NCBI RefSeq assembly: GCF_001050135.1
Contig: NZ_CP012040.1
Coordinates: 496,001 to 560,000 of the forward strand
DNA length: 64,000 nt
Reading direction: 5' to 3'
Source: Cyclobacterium amurskyense
GTDB lineage: Bacteria > Bacteroidota > Bacteroidia > Cytophagales > Cyclobacteriaceae
The notes under the pieces are model-generated. The model was given only the letters and a program-made list of their open reading frames with translations, did not search any database and was not told the origin of the DNA. Positions 10,301 to 18,555 of this stretch are shown piece after piece; position 1 is the stretch's first letter; each line of letters opens with the position of its first letter. The translations under genes and the position numbers were made by a program.

Positions 10301-11896
10301 AGAAATAGTAATGGCTACGTGATGCCATTCGCTAAGTATCTTCCCTCCGGTATGTAAGGTCGAACTGTATTTTTCTCCCGTCACCCTGTCATTGATAAGG
10401 ACAATGATTGCTCCACCCTCCACGAACAAGGCGATATCAACCTGATTGTTATTGTTTATCCCTCGGATCACATATCCTTCAGTATTAATTTTCACCCAAA
10501 ATTCCAAACTAAATTCATCGCCTGTCAAATCGTTGTAGACTAAGGTACGCATTCCTCCTTTTGTAGGACTAACTTGCAATGCTTGCATGGTCCCAAGGTT
10601 TGAAAGCAGTGGAAATTTAACTTCATTGTCCAGCATAGGTAAAAAAATCTTACCCGAATCAGAAAGGTCTTCCCTGACTTCACTTACTCTATTTAATTGA
10701 TGGTCCACAAGAGAAGGGTCGCTGGTATTTGGCACCACTCCCCTAGCCATTTCCGAAACTTCTAATGGAGTGAGTGCTCGTGACCAAATGTAAAGGTCCA
10801 CAAGTTCTCCAGTAAATATCGAATCAATGTCATCTGTTGCACGTCGTGCGCCCAACACGAGTGGCTGATTGGTAATCACTCCTTCAATAACAAAACTGGC
10901 AGGAGAATTTGTGCTTGGTTTTCCATTTAGGTAAAAGCTGGTACTTCCTGCCCTTGTATCCTCCACAATCACAATGTGATTCCAGCTTCCTGTTCCCAGC
11001 TGAATTCCAGAACTATAATCCCCAAGCCGAAGATTCCCTGGATTTTCAAGCAGCCAGGTACTACCACCATCATTAGGATGATCAGAGGACGAGACATCAC
11101 CATAGCTAATAAGGGCTCCTGTGGCTCCTTCCCTGCATCTTACCCAAAATGCTACGCTTCGGTCTGTTAAGGGAAATTTGGAATAATCGCGGTTAAATAC
11201 AAGGTTTGGATTATTATCCGTTCGTATCAACTCTTGGGCATGATAATAAGGCTGAATGGTGTCATGCCATATTCCTAGACGACGGTCATGATGCAAATCA
11301 TCAAGGGGCATGTTTAAGTAAATTAAACTACCCTCTGGTATTTCTCCTAAAGCGTCCAAATTAATTTCCTCTGCTGAAAGAACATTACCGTAAATGTGTA
11401 ATTCACTAAAGGCACCTCTAGATTCTTGAAGGTCACCAAACTGTCCATCCTGCGAAAGATCAGGGGCTGCGTTTCCAATATAAAGAGGACCAGACTTCAG
11501 CAAACGCATTGGCTCATTAATACCGTTTAATATTTGTACCGTTTTCGTTGCCACCAAAACCGCATTGACATAACAACTTACGGCGTATCCATTTAGGGTA
11601 ACTTGTAGCGTAATTGCCAGATGATGAGATTCTCCAGGCCTGAATCTAGGATAAGTAGCTCCAGAAAAACTAACGCTATTTCCAGAGAAGTTCACCTCCA
11701 TCCCACCTGAATAAATATTTAAGTCCAAAAACGTTTGGGTATCCTCAAAAGAAGATCCTGTATCGTAAGCCCCGAAAAAAAGGCGTGAAGCTTTTTGGGT
11801 CCAAAGAGATAAACTACAAGTCTCTGCAGGAAATTCCCGCAAATTGGATACAAGAAATACTTCCCCACCAAGATTACTATTACCAGCTGTTTGCAT
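7364..11896 (-). CDS. Giant LamG-repeat protein without signal peptide
   Basis: A 1510-residue protein starting at the ATG at 11896; a TTG 75 bp further upstream would only add an unrelated stretch. Three concanavalin/LamG-type jelly-roll domains are visible at about 10-185, 225-385 and 440-595. Each has the typical W(N/H)H(I/V)(A/V)I strand and the SxEIRLWNRxLS-type end. An Ig-like or carboxypeptidase-regulatory-like domain follows near 660-775, then a Pro-rich linker, then long amphipathic helices near 985-1085 ending in VKELFDWTDILKTQTF. The last 250 residues contain hydrophobic stretches. There is no signal peptide and no type IX sorting domain, so the route to the cell surface, if any, is unclear. 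LamG domains usually bind glycans or proteins. Function unknown; no operon partner. Confidence 0.85.
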   Translation of the reverse strand: MQTAGNSNLGGEVFLVSNLREFPAETCSLSLWTQKASRLFFGAYDTGSSFEDTQTFLDLNIYSGGMEVNFSGNSVSFSGATYPRFRPGESHHLAITLQVTLNGYAVSCYVNAVLVATKTVQILNGINEPMRLLKSGPLYIGNAAPDLSQDGQFGDLQESRGAFSELHIYGNVLSAEEINLDALGEIPEGSLIYLNMPLDDLHHDRRLGIWHDTIQPYYHAQELIRTDNNPNLVFNRDYSKFPLTDRSVAFWVRCREGATGALISYGDVSSSDHPNDGGSTWLLENPGNLRLGDYSSGIQLGTGSWNHIVIVEDTRAGSTSFYLNGKPSTNSPASFVIEGVITNQPLVLGARRATDDIDSIFTGELVDLYIWSRALTPLEVSEMARGVVPNTSDPSLVDHQLNRVSEVREDLSDSGKIFLPMLDNEVKFPLLSNLGTMQALQVSPTKGGMRTLVYNDLTGDEFSLEFWVKINTEGYVIRGINNNNQVDIALFVEGGAIIVLINDRVTGEKYSSTLHTGGKILSEWHHVAITISNSVVVGYLDGQEGFTNPLAHLENLSLLGDQFYLQFGNFNDEEIAFDGSFAEIRLWNRTLSVGEIRHRMYHSLLGNEFGLIGRWAFENALGRDSSSKERHAFPVGKPVFIPLSDIDLEPIDSPYLVAQVSLIEDYHFEEDKISPRNSYRLNITAFDENDRPLSGANLAVGIQAEPGNPFQQTNVLIEDSGKSEAHPIGINQPYVLTTNSQGIISFALPAEALMAPVLRITAPFMEKNHALLVFPDRQAHHKLSQVTEEELLNKKVVMEAGGQPKPMVPEEHRDSAPHLAQAIRHLMGAATEKTPQSNSPVVRPVPERLREVVIPPAKRRYENATASPDAYDPNTDVIAGYAVGAEQTGISRSLTVNQMPDWEFRKNEAGTFVVDQSPRERRTRNLAQIENLAYADDFTRLLLTSVDGRQRSGATASYSDLIAAIDQGNRLRSFFDLFTAIKDAVSFVVHTVEKAYNSVKETIRVAVVYITDALDKVIAVAIHTVEHALDAVKGVLAKVGATVVGAINFVKELFDWTDILKTQTFTEQLLRSAMAASRANLSNTKNSTLTWVEGLKTETHDWLEKLKSNAANHKSSIKSEAAPGNRSNVKGSYLSNLVGNHGKDATLEGEWSGPDPTQAQENLNKIRAENSGNVSHIESALGNLQLFSGSEYSMSVVIDRLIDLLETIADGVFDLMKAGIEWFFSQLDLLLEELDKILAYRINLPLVTRLYEEVITGNGSQLTLYNLSALLGAIPTTITYKLATGADHGPFHGEELTHYRNIFEQTPTNVPANQEELIRQQKASLGLGGCFLGFIAITGVFNTILNVNPNPPTKLKWIGFALNGVFQLTQFPLGSTFNLVAHSGAASSATEETIWAVQFFPWVLEGISASGKYPASQRGFDIATTVYGGVHAALFITVFGLEMADPESDKVDSGIKIVANLASCIPELTILVPQPIVRVLVNTVALTAWEALSLIRYFGEVKSHHNFLVR

Positions 11897-12569
11897 ATAG
11901 GAATTTAATAAAGTTGCATATTTTGATTTATTAATTATTATAAGCAATAGGTTCGTAAAACCATTAAACAATAGAACAATATAACAACTTTTATCAAATA
12001 AACAATATTAAATTCTGGATAATTTGCGTCTAGTGAAAATTAATTCAACTTGAAACAATTAAAGAGAATTAAATAGGAGTATTATCAATAAATTTAACTA
12101 CCGTAATGACTAAAATGCTTACAGAAAACACAGAATATGCATAGGTAATGACATTTCCTAAAGGTTTGTTTTAATAGCTAAAGTAATACGCTACTAAGTT
12201 TAATTTAAATCGCCAAAAGGCCCCCATGGATTCTTTAATCAATGGGGGCCTTTTGATAAAAATTCCATTTATGGTGTTTTCAAATATTGTAAAGTTGGGC
12301 TTGGTGCCTTATTCGTAAAAAACTTCACTAGTTATACCCGTAATAGCCAATAAGCCTACTGTTATTATATATTGCTGCTTCAAAAACAATCGTTTACCCT
12401 TATTCCATGACAGTACAGTATCTCTTATTACAAATTTTCTGATTCTCTAGAGATAACCTCTACCTTGAAGAAAAAATCAATGCCAGAATTACGCCCCCTG
12501 GGGTGGTTCGCGTTGTAGAACTACATAAATAAGGTAAAGTCTATTTTAAAATACTGGCATTTGTAGCAA
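11897..12569. other. 673-bp intergenic region
   Basis: AT-rich spacer between the LamG gene and the PAS kinase-like gene, both on the minus strand. It contains one strong hairpin (12214-12255). No coding sequence or RNA gene was recognised in the rest. Confidence 0.55.
12214..12255. terminator. Strong GC-rich terminator-like hairpin
   Basis: CAAAAGGCCCCCAT (12214-12227) pairs perfectly with ATGGGGGCCTTTTG (12242-12255) across a 14-nt loop. A/T-rich sequence lies on both sides, so it could work in either direction. It is about 315 bp past the stop of the PAS protein and 318 bp before the LamG start, so it may end the former transcript or act in the leader of the latter. Confidence 0.65.
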
Positions 12570-15209
12570 TCAAAGCGTTTCTTGGCTAGTACGAACTATT
12601 TTCCTAATAACTTCATCTAATTCATAAGCTGAATTTATAATATGTGTTAAGAGTTGGCCTTTTTCCTCCTCACCCAAAAGCTTACCCTCAGATTTTATCA
12701 AATCCACTAAACCCATAATCCTAACTAAAGGAGCACGAACCCAGTGTGATTGCATCCATGCAATCTTTTTGAGCTTTTCATTTTGCTTTTCTATGGCTTG
12801 GATATGCTTATAGCGTTCAGTAATGTCCGTCGCTAATATTACCTCAGCCTTCTTACCTTGGTACGACACTATATTACTTTGAATATCAACAATAATTTCA
12901 TTGCCGTTTTTCTTTTTATGCAAATACTCACCTCGTGAATAGCTCTTCGCCAAAGATTTTGAATTATTTACAGCCTGTTCGAGTTTAGGTATTTCAGATT
13001 TTGGCCTTATATCTCTTAAAGTCATGTTCAAAAACTCCCTGTAAGTATATCCATAATGTTTTATAGCTGCTTCATTAACATCCAAAAACTTCAATGTGTC
13101 AACATCATAAACCCACATCGGTTGTGGACTTAGGTGAAATAAATCAGAATAACGCTGTTCGGACTCTTTAAGGGCTCTCTCGAATTTAACACGATCTGTA
13201 ATATCCAATCCCAAAGATTGCATTTCAGATGGCTTTCCATCTGCATCTACAATACATACAAAATCCCATAAGGTAGTAGCAGTTTTACCATTCACAGCAA
13301 GCTTGTCGATTTCAATTTTAAATACCTTTCCAGGCTCGGAAATGCATTCACTTACGATCTTTTTCACTTTTTGATGATGGTATTCCGATATGGTCGACAT
13401 GCTATTTTCACCCAAAATTTCTCCCCCTGCATAAATCCAACCAAATTCTTCAACAAATTTTTTATTTACATAAGTGTAATCTCCATTCATATCGGTTCGA
13501 ATCACATAGTTCGTTTGGGACTCGTACAAACTACGAAAGTAGGCCTCGCTCTTTTTTAGTTTTTCCTCGGTAAGAAATCGTTCGGTTATATCCCTTGAAT
13601 TGGCCACAAGACCACCTACATCTGAATCATCCAAAAGATTGGTGATAATGGTTTCTACCCATCTCCATGAACCATCCCCATGTTTAAACCTAAAAGGTTT
13701 AATGGTAAGTTGTTTTTCGTGTTTTATACGTACAATGCTAGCATAAACAGCTTCTTTATCATCAGGGTGAATGAATTCAAATGCATTTTTTCCAATAAAG
13801 TCTTCTGGTGGAATGTCCAATACAGTAGTAGAGGTTGGACTTACATATTGGTAGTTGGCTTTAGAATCAAGGATACCGATTAGATCTGAACCTTCTTGAA
13901 CCAGACTTTTAAATCTCTTTTCACTTTTTTCTATCTTCAGTTCGTTTTCTTTTTGAGAAGTAATATCAAGAATGACTGTGTCCCAGATGGTACTACCATT
14001 TGCCAAACGGAAAGGACTCCCTGTTCCTTTTTGCCAGCGTGTGGTGCCATCAGGGTGATAATAGGGCCACTCGTGCTCCCAAAAGCTTAAATTCTCGGCT
14101 GATTTTTGTATAGTTAGAAGAAATGCTTCTAACTCTTTCTTTTCAAATCTTTCCCAAATTAAATTATTGTTCTCCATAACCTCTTGGGCAGAGAAGCCCC
14201 AAAGGTTTTTGGCGCCATTGCTTAGCAATTGCACCTCATCTTTGCCATCGGCATGGCGCTTATAACGAAATACCGCTCCTGGAATATTATCGCTTATGGT
14301 TTTAAACTGTATTTCAGTATTTTTCCGTTCAGTGATATCCGTATGTGTTCCTGCCATAAGTAGCGGTTGACCATCTGCTGCCCAATTCACAACTTTCCCT
14401 AAATCATGAATCCAAACTATAAAACCGTTCTTGTGCAAAAAGCGAAATTCACCTTCGTAAAAATCACTTTTTCTCTCTAAACATGCTCTCACATTTTCAT
14501 TTATTGCCTCAGCATCCTTAGGATATAAAAGCGTTTGAAAACTATCAAAACTAAAAGGCTCAAGTTCCTCTAGAGTATAGCCCAACATTTCTGCCCATCG
14601 TTCATTTATGGTAACCTTTCCACTAGGAATATCCCACTCCCAAGTCCCTACTCGTGTGGCATTCATAATATTATTTAGACGCAATGTCTCCAGAGAAAGA
14701 TTATCACCTATCGCCTTAAGCTCCATGCGGTTTTTCCTAAGCTCAAAAAGATGAACCACTTGATTGGCCAGAGATTTCAAGGCTTCTAATTGTTTGGGTT
14801 CCAATTTTCTAGGCTTCTTATCCAAGACACAAAGGGTACCCAAGGCATTGCCATGTGAACTTACTAGAGGCATCCCAGCATAGAAGACAATCTCAGGTTC
14901 ACATTTTACCAAAGGATTGTTCTTAAATCGTTTATCTTTTCGAACATCCTCTACAACAAGTATATTATCAGGTTCATTTACAGCATAAACACAAAATGAA
15001 TGCTCTAAAGGGGTCTCAGAAATCGATAATCCATGTCGTGATTTAAAAAACTGTCGGGTATCTGTAAGTAGAGAAATAAGAGAAAATGGAGTATTACAAA
15101 TTAAAGCTGCCAAACTGGAAATGTCATCGTATTCCTTTTCAGGCAACGTATCTAAAAGTTGCAATGATTTAAGATCATTCAATCCAATATTACCAAAGCC
15201 ATTTGCCAT
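12570..15209 (-). CDS. GAF/multi-PAS histidine-kinase-like protein lacking the ATPase domain
   Basis: An 879-residue cytoplasmic sensor with no membrane segment. A GAF domain covers about 15-160 (LDTLPEKEYDD start; SFCVYAV; GTLCVLD). Five PAS/PAC units follow, each ending in a DITER/DITDR-type motif, at about 170-295, 300-425, 430-555, 560-685 and 690-810. The end is a dimerisation and phosphoacceptor segment with the H-box SHWVRAPLVRIMGL, His about 822. The protein stops 58 residues after that His, so the N, G1, F and G2 boxes of an ATP-binding domain are absent. It may be phosphorylated in trans, act as a phosphotransfer or adaptor protein, or be truncated. No adjacent response regulator or separate ATPase gene is present. 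Confidence 0.9.
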   Translation of the reverse strand: MANGFGNIGLNDLKSLQLLDTLPEKEYDDISSLAALICNTPFSLISLLTDTRQFFKSRHGLSISETPLEHSFCVYAVNEPDNILVVEDVRKDKRFKNNPLVKCEPEIVFYAGMPLVSSHGNALGTLCVLDKKPRKLEPKQLEALKSLANQVVHLFELRKNRMELKAIGDNLSLETLRLNNIMNATRVGTWEWDIPSGKVTINERWAEMLGYTLEELEPFSFDSFQTLLYPKDAEAINENVRACLERKSDFYEGEFRFLHKNGFIVWIHDLGKVVNWAADGQPLLMAGTHTDITERKNTEIQFKTISDNIPGAVFRYKRHADGKDEVQLLSNGAKNLWGFSAQEVMENNNLIWERFEKKELEAFLLTIQKSAENLSFWEHEWPYYHPDGTTRWQKGTGSPFRLANGSTIWDTVILDITSQKENELKIEKSEKRFKSLVQEGSDLIGILDSKANYQYVSPTSTTVLDIPPEDFIGKNAFEFIHPDDKEAVYASIVRIKHEKQLTIKPFRFKHGDGSWRWVETIITNLLDDSDVGGLVANSRDITERFLTEEKLKKSEAYFRSLYESQTNYVIRTDMNGDYTYVNKKFVEEFGWIYAGGEILGENSMSTISEYHHQKVKKIVSECISEPGKVFKIEIDKLAVNGKTATTLWDFVCIVDADGKPSEMQSLGLDITDRVKFERALKESEQRYSDLFHLSPQPMWVYDVDTLKFLDVNEAAIKHYGYTYREFLNMTLRDIRPKSEIPKLEQAVNNSKSLAKSYSRGEYLHKKKNGNEIIVDIQSNIVSYQGKKAEVILATDITERYKHIQAIEKQNEKLKKIAWMQSHWVRAPLVRIMGLVDLIKSEGKLLGEEEKGQLLTHIINSAYELDEVIRKIVRTSQETL

Positions 15210-15718
15210 TATCCTTAAAATTTATAAACTACTAGGCTCGTTTGAATACCAAACCTATCCTTCTAAAACAGGAAGGTAATAGAAATCATAAATTCTATCC
15301 CCATTATTTAACTTTTAAAACAAACTATATTATATGCTAAACGAATACATTTGAAAACTAAATAAACACCAGACGTTAAACAGTCCTTTATTTAGTGTTG
15401 AAATTATTTTGCAGTAAACTTAAAAATAACCATATAACACATGCACAAGGCTAGATTGTGCTGTTTTGCCTTAAAAACGACTGATTTATTCATCAGATCA
15501 TTCTAAGCACTTTCTTTATTCTAAAAATAAAACAACGAAGAGATAAAAAAGTTTTAATTCTTGTATCTCAAATTTTCATCAAACCAATACTTACTCTTGC
15601 CACAACTGTCTCAAAACCTTTGTCAATTCACATAAAATTTAAAACTTTACCATAAACAAAATGTAAATCAAACCCGCTTCTACTTAGGTAAGGGTTTAAT
15701 TCATAAAGGCTGTATATT
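15210..15718. other. 509-bp intergenic region
   Basis: AT-rich spacer upstream of the PAS protein and downstream of the VOC gene. It presumably contains the promoter of the former. No other structure was recognised. Confidence 0.5.
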
Positions 15719-16231
15719 TTATTTTTGATAGGCGCCTGAGGAATAGGTCAAATCATAGCTGTGCGTATAAATTTCAAAAACAATTCCAAAAGGATCTTCT
15801 ACATAACACATTTTATAAGGTTTCTCATTAGGATAATATTCTCTAATAGGCATCCTCTGCTTGCCTCCATAGGTTAGTATTTTTTCTATTAAGACCTCAA
15901 TATTTGGATCCTGTATACAAAAATGAAAAAGTCCGGTATTAAAAGGATTAAATTCAGGCGCTTCCTTAACTCCATGGGGAAAGGAAAACAATTCAACTCC
16001 AATCCCATCAGAGGTAGATAGATGGGCAATTTCAAATTCTTCCCAGTTCTCCCCAAAAACATCAATACACATCTGCCCGATGGCCGTTTCCTTTTCTTTT
16101 TTCACTGTTGAAGGGGCCATAATTACATACCAACCCATTACTTCTGAATAGAATTTTACCGCCTCTTGAATTTTCGGAACCGTTATCCCTATATGTGAGA
16201 AGGATTTAGGATAATTTTTAAATACTGTCAT
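15719..16231 (-). CDS. VOC (glyoxalase/dioxygenase fold) family protein
   Basis: A 170-residue protein with paired beta-alpha-beta-beta-beta modules. The first module begins SHIGITVPKIQEAVKFYSEV (residues 12-31) and the second ends YVEDPFGIVFEIYTHSY. Candidate metal ligands are His13 in SHIG, a His in the LFHFCIQD strand and the Glu in VFEIYTH. The family includes glyoxalase I, fosfomycin resistance proteins and extradiol dioxygenases; the specific reaction is unknown. It is divergent from an HxlR-type regulator with a 117-bp shared promoter region containing a clear dyad. It may therefore be the target gene of that regulator, perhaps in response to an electrophile. Confidence 0.87.
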   Translation of the reverse strand: MTVFKNYPKSFSHIGITVPKIQEAVKFYSEVMGWYVIMAPSTVKKEKETAIGQMCIDVFGENWEEFEIAHLSTSDGIGVELFSFPHGVKEAPEFNPFNTGLFHFCIQDPNIEVLIEKILTYGGKQRMPIREYYPNEKPYKMCYVEDPFGIVFEIYTHSYDLTYSSGAYQK

Positions 16232-16288
16232 ATCATTTATTTTTTTTCAAAATTGACATATATTTACCCAAATAGCAATAACCTACGA

Positions 16289-16309
16289 TTTGGTAACCTA
16301 CTTACCAAA
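16289..16309. promoter_or_regulatory. Dyad operator between VOC gene and HxlR regulator
   Basis: Perfect 8-bp arms TTTGGTAA (16289-16296) and TTACCAAA (16302-16309) flank a 5-bp spacer. AACCTAC also occurs twice here (16280 and 16296). The position midway between divergent genes, one encoding an HxlR winged-helix protein, suggests an HxlR operator controlling both. Confidence 0.7.
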
Positions 16310-16348
16310 AGGGGTATTATGCAGATATTCAATTAATTAAATTGATAA

Positions 16349-16675
16349 ATGGGAGAAAATAATTACTGTCCACTAAATTATACCATGGACTTAATAGGAA
16401 CAAAATGGAAACCTTTGGTTTTATTTCACCTTTTAGGCGGGCCTTTAAGATCCGGAATCCTACAAAAAAATGTGCCGGGCATTTCAAATAAAATGTTTAC
16501 CCAAACTGTGAGAGCCCTCGAAAAAGATGGGCTTATCGCTAGGAGAGTTTATCCGGAAGTTCCTCCAAAAGTAGAGTACTATTTAACAAAAAGAGGAAAA
16601 TCCCTTGAGGGTATTTTAAGAAGTCTTGATAAATGGGGCTTAGAAGATGCCAAAGCGAATTTAAAGAAATGGTAA
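16349..16675 (+). CDS. HxlR-family winged-helix regulator
   Basis: A 108-residue protein covering one HxlR domain. It starts CPLNYTMDLIGTKWKPLVLF (residues 7-26), the hallmark of the family with an N-terminal Cys and the GxKW motif. It continues with GISNKMFTQTVRALEKDGLI and RRVYPEVPPKVEYYLTKRG, the recognition helix and wing. Members often sense electrophiles, hypochlorite or disulfide stress through that N-terminal Cys. The divergent VOC enzyme and the dyad at 16289 make a small self-contained regulatory unit. It converges on the DsrE gene 70 bp downstream. Confidence 0.93.
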   Translation: MGENNYCPLNYTMDLIGTKWKPLVLFHLLGGPLRSGILQKNVPGISNKMFTQTVRALEKDGLIARRVYPEVPPKVEYYLTKRGKSLEGILRSLDKWGLEDAKANLKKW

Positions 16676-16745
16676 GGAGGTAACTTTTTTCTGGTTAACA
16701 CTCCTCAACCAAAACTTTCAACTTTGTTAAGCCCGAGGGATCAAT

Positions 16746-17306
16746 TTAAAATTTAATCAGGGCAAAATTATTCATCTGATACACCGTCAATACAGTCATT
16801 GCAGATAAGCCTACTTTTACTTGAGGCAATAAATCCTCCTTTTTGTACCCCCTAGAGGACATGGATTGACCACATATATAGATACCTACACCCATTTCAG
16901 CAAGTGATTCAATCAATTCTTTATTAGGGTTTTCTACCTTATATTTTTCTTTATAAGTAGCAGGAGACAAAGCATCTTTCGTAGACCCTCCGTGAAGGAC
17001 AAAGGCTAAATGAATATTTTCAGGCGGAACCCCGGATCGAACATGCATATTGTAGTAACGGTGCAAACTTGAAATGATCGAATTTTGGATGCTAGGATCG
17101 GTTTGTTTCTTGGCTACATCAAAAATCGCTTTAAATTGCTGTGTAGTATCCAAAGGAAAACCAGTATTTTCTATCGAATAAACCGGCCCGAAATCATCAA
17201 AAACGGGTCCTTTTGTCGCTTTATTGTCTTGTCCAAAAGAGGGTGTCACAAACACAATAATAATAGCTATAAAAAATAGCTGACAAGGTCTAAATAGTTT
17301 TTTCAT
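16746..17306 (-). CDS. Exported DsrE/F-like protein
   Basis: A 186-residue protein read from the ATG at 17306. An ATG 30 bp upstream (17336) lies inside a perfect hairpin arm and would add residues in front of a normal signal peptide (MKKLFRPCQLFFIAIIIVF, cleavage after PSFG), so it is less likely. The mature part has the DsrE/DsrF sulfur-carrier-like fold: LAFVLHGGSTKDAL, and then MGVGIYICGQSM with a Cys in the position often used for persulfide chemistry. Periplasmic DsrE-like proteins are common in Bacteroidota, but their substrate is unknown. Confidence 0.85.
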   Translation of the reverse strand: MKKLFRPCQLFFIAIIIVFVTPSFGQDNKATKGPVFDDFGPVYSIENTGFPLDTTQQFKAIFDVAKKQTDPSIQNSIISSLHRYYNMHVRSGVPPENIHLAFVLHGGSTKDALSPATYKEKYKVENPNKELIESLAEMGVGIYICGQSMSSRGYKKEDLLPQVKVGLSAMTVLTVYQMNNFALIKF

Positions 17307-17640
17307 AAGGTAAATTAAGTACAGTGTTCCAAGCATAGGGTAATAGCTATACCTGGTTTAGCTATTACCCTATGATTTTTTTAAAGCAGAAAAGAACTAT
17401 TATTCCTAATAAGCGCTATTCAATTATTAAAACATTTTAAGTTATGAAAAAAAGTCAAACCATCTTTAAAAATATCCAACAGTTGATTGTAAACGATGAT
17501 AGGCTTTCGAACTTTCTACCCAATGAAGAATGAATCCAATTAGAAATTAACTCACAATAACTAGAACTCTTGAATAATTTGGCTTAATTATGTCCTTTTT
17601 GTTATAAAATAGACATCCATAAGGCGATTAATGACTGCTA
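17307..17640. other. 334-bp spacer with a perfect hairpin and a tiny ORF
   Basis: Contains the inverted repeat at 17334-17374. A 29-codon plus-strand ORF (17444-17533, starting MKKSQTIFKN) follows; it has no recognisable family and may be a remnant or chance. Nothing else was recognised. Confidence 0.45.
17334..17374 (+). terminator. Perfect 16-bp inverted repeat followed by a T run, plus orientation
   Basis: CATAGGGTAATAGCTA (17334-17349) pairs perfectly with TAGCTATTACCCTATG (17359-17374), with a 9-nt loop and then ATTTTTTT on the plus strand. As a terminator it points rightward, yet no plus-strand gene ends here. On the minus strand it would sit in the 5' leader of the DsrE gene, without a T run. 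Confidence 0.6.
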
Positions 17641-18171
17641 TTATTTTAGAACTATACGATCTAACAAAAGCTCGAAACTTTCTTCCTTTTTATTCCCTAT
17701 TAAAAAGGTAATCTCTTCGAAAAAATCCTCGTGAAAATTTACCTGATCAAGTCTCCGTCCACGAAAGGAAGGATACATGTCTTCTAGCAAGATGGTAATT
17801 TCCTGCCATTCACCTGTAGTTGAAAAAGGGGCAATGTAGGAGAAATAATCCTGAGATTTGGCTTTTATCCTAAATTGAAAATCTTTACCATCGCCACGAA
17901 GCTTAATAATAAATCTGGAAAATTCCTTTACTGCTAATTTCTGAAACCTGTAGCGTACAGAGGAAAACCCTCCATTATTGTCCAAAGATATTCGGCCCTT
18001 GAATACCCCATGACCATTTTCATTCAATGTAAAAGTACCTGAGGATTGACCTCCCATTACCACATCGTCTACAATTGTCCAGCCCTGGACATCTGACTTT
18101 TGATTGAAATCATATATTTCCATCGAGTTCATTGAAACAAATAAAATTATGGTACAAAAGAAGAATTTCAT
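17641..18171 (-). CDS. CIA30-domain protein with signal peptide
   Basis: A 176-residue protein. A short hydrophobic leader (FFFCTIILFVSM) is followed by a complete CIA30 domain: YDFNQKSDVQGWTIVDDVVM at the start, GGQSSG and ending in a galactose-binding-like sheet. CIA30 was named after a mitochondrial complex I assembly factor. Bacterial members are beta-sandwich proteins of unknown function and there is no link here to complex I genes. The gene stands alone, with 384 bp of spacer upstream. Confidence 0.85.
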   Translation of the reverse strand: MKFFFCTIILFVSMNSMEIYDFNQKSDVQGWTIVDDVVMGGQSSGTFTLNENGHGVFKGRISLDNNGGFSSVRYRFQKLAVKEFSRFIIKLRGDGKDFQFRIKAKSQDYFSYIAPFSTTGEWQEITILLEDMYPSFRGRRLDQVNFHEDFFEEITFLIGNKKEESFELLLDRIVLK

Positions 18172-18555
18172 ATTAATAGGGCTTTAATGGTCCGCCTCCA
18201 CCCTATAAAACAACTGTTTACTTGAACTAATGTTTCGAAATAAGATATTGTACCACCCTAGCTGATAGATTATTCAAAGTATACCATAAGGTCTTGAGAT
18301 AAAAATTAAGCGATCACCAAGCTTCACACATACCCCATTCTCGCCTAACTACTTATCTATCAGGAAAAAAGCGTTTCTATTTTTTTTTTCAAACCAGGTC
18401 AGTTTTAGTTATATTTAGGAATGGGTTTACACTCAACCATTCAACCAACTTCTTGGTTAATGGTCAATATTATGATTTGGTTTCTTTTGACACCCAGCAG
18501 TTTTCACTTTTAGTTGTTATGATTAATCAAAAAAACCTTTAATCCCCAATCCATT
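18172..18555. other. 384-bp divergent intergenic region
   Basis: AT-rich region between the CIA30 gene and the GNAT gene, presumably holding both promoters. There is a poly-T tract near 18380-18390. No further element was recognised. Confidence 0.5.

Noticed and set aside
17444..17533. 29-codon plus-strand ORF starting MKKSQTIFKN
   Set aside because: Too short to judge; may be a gene remnant, but nothing supports expression.
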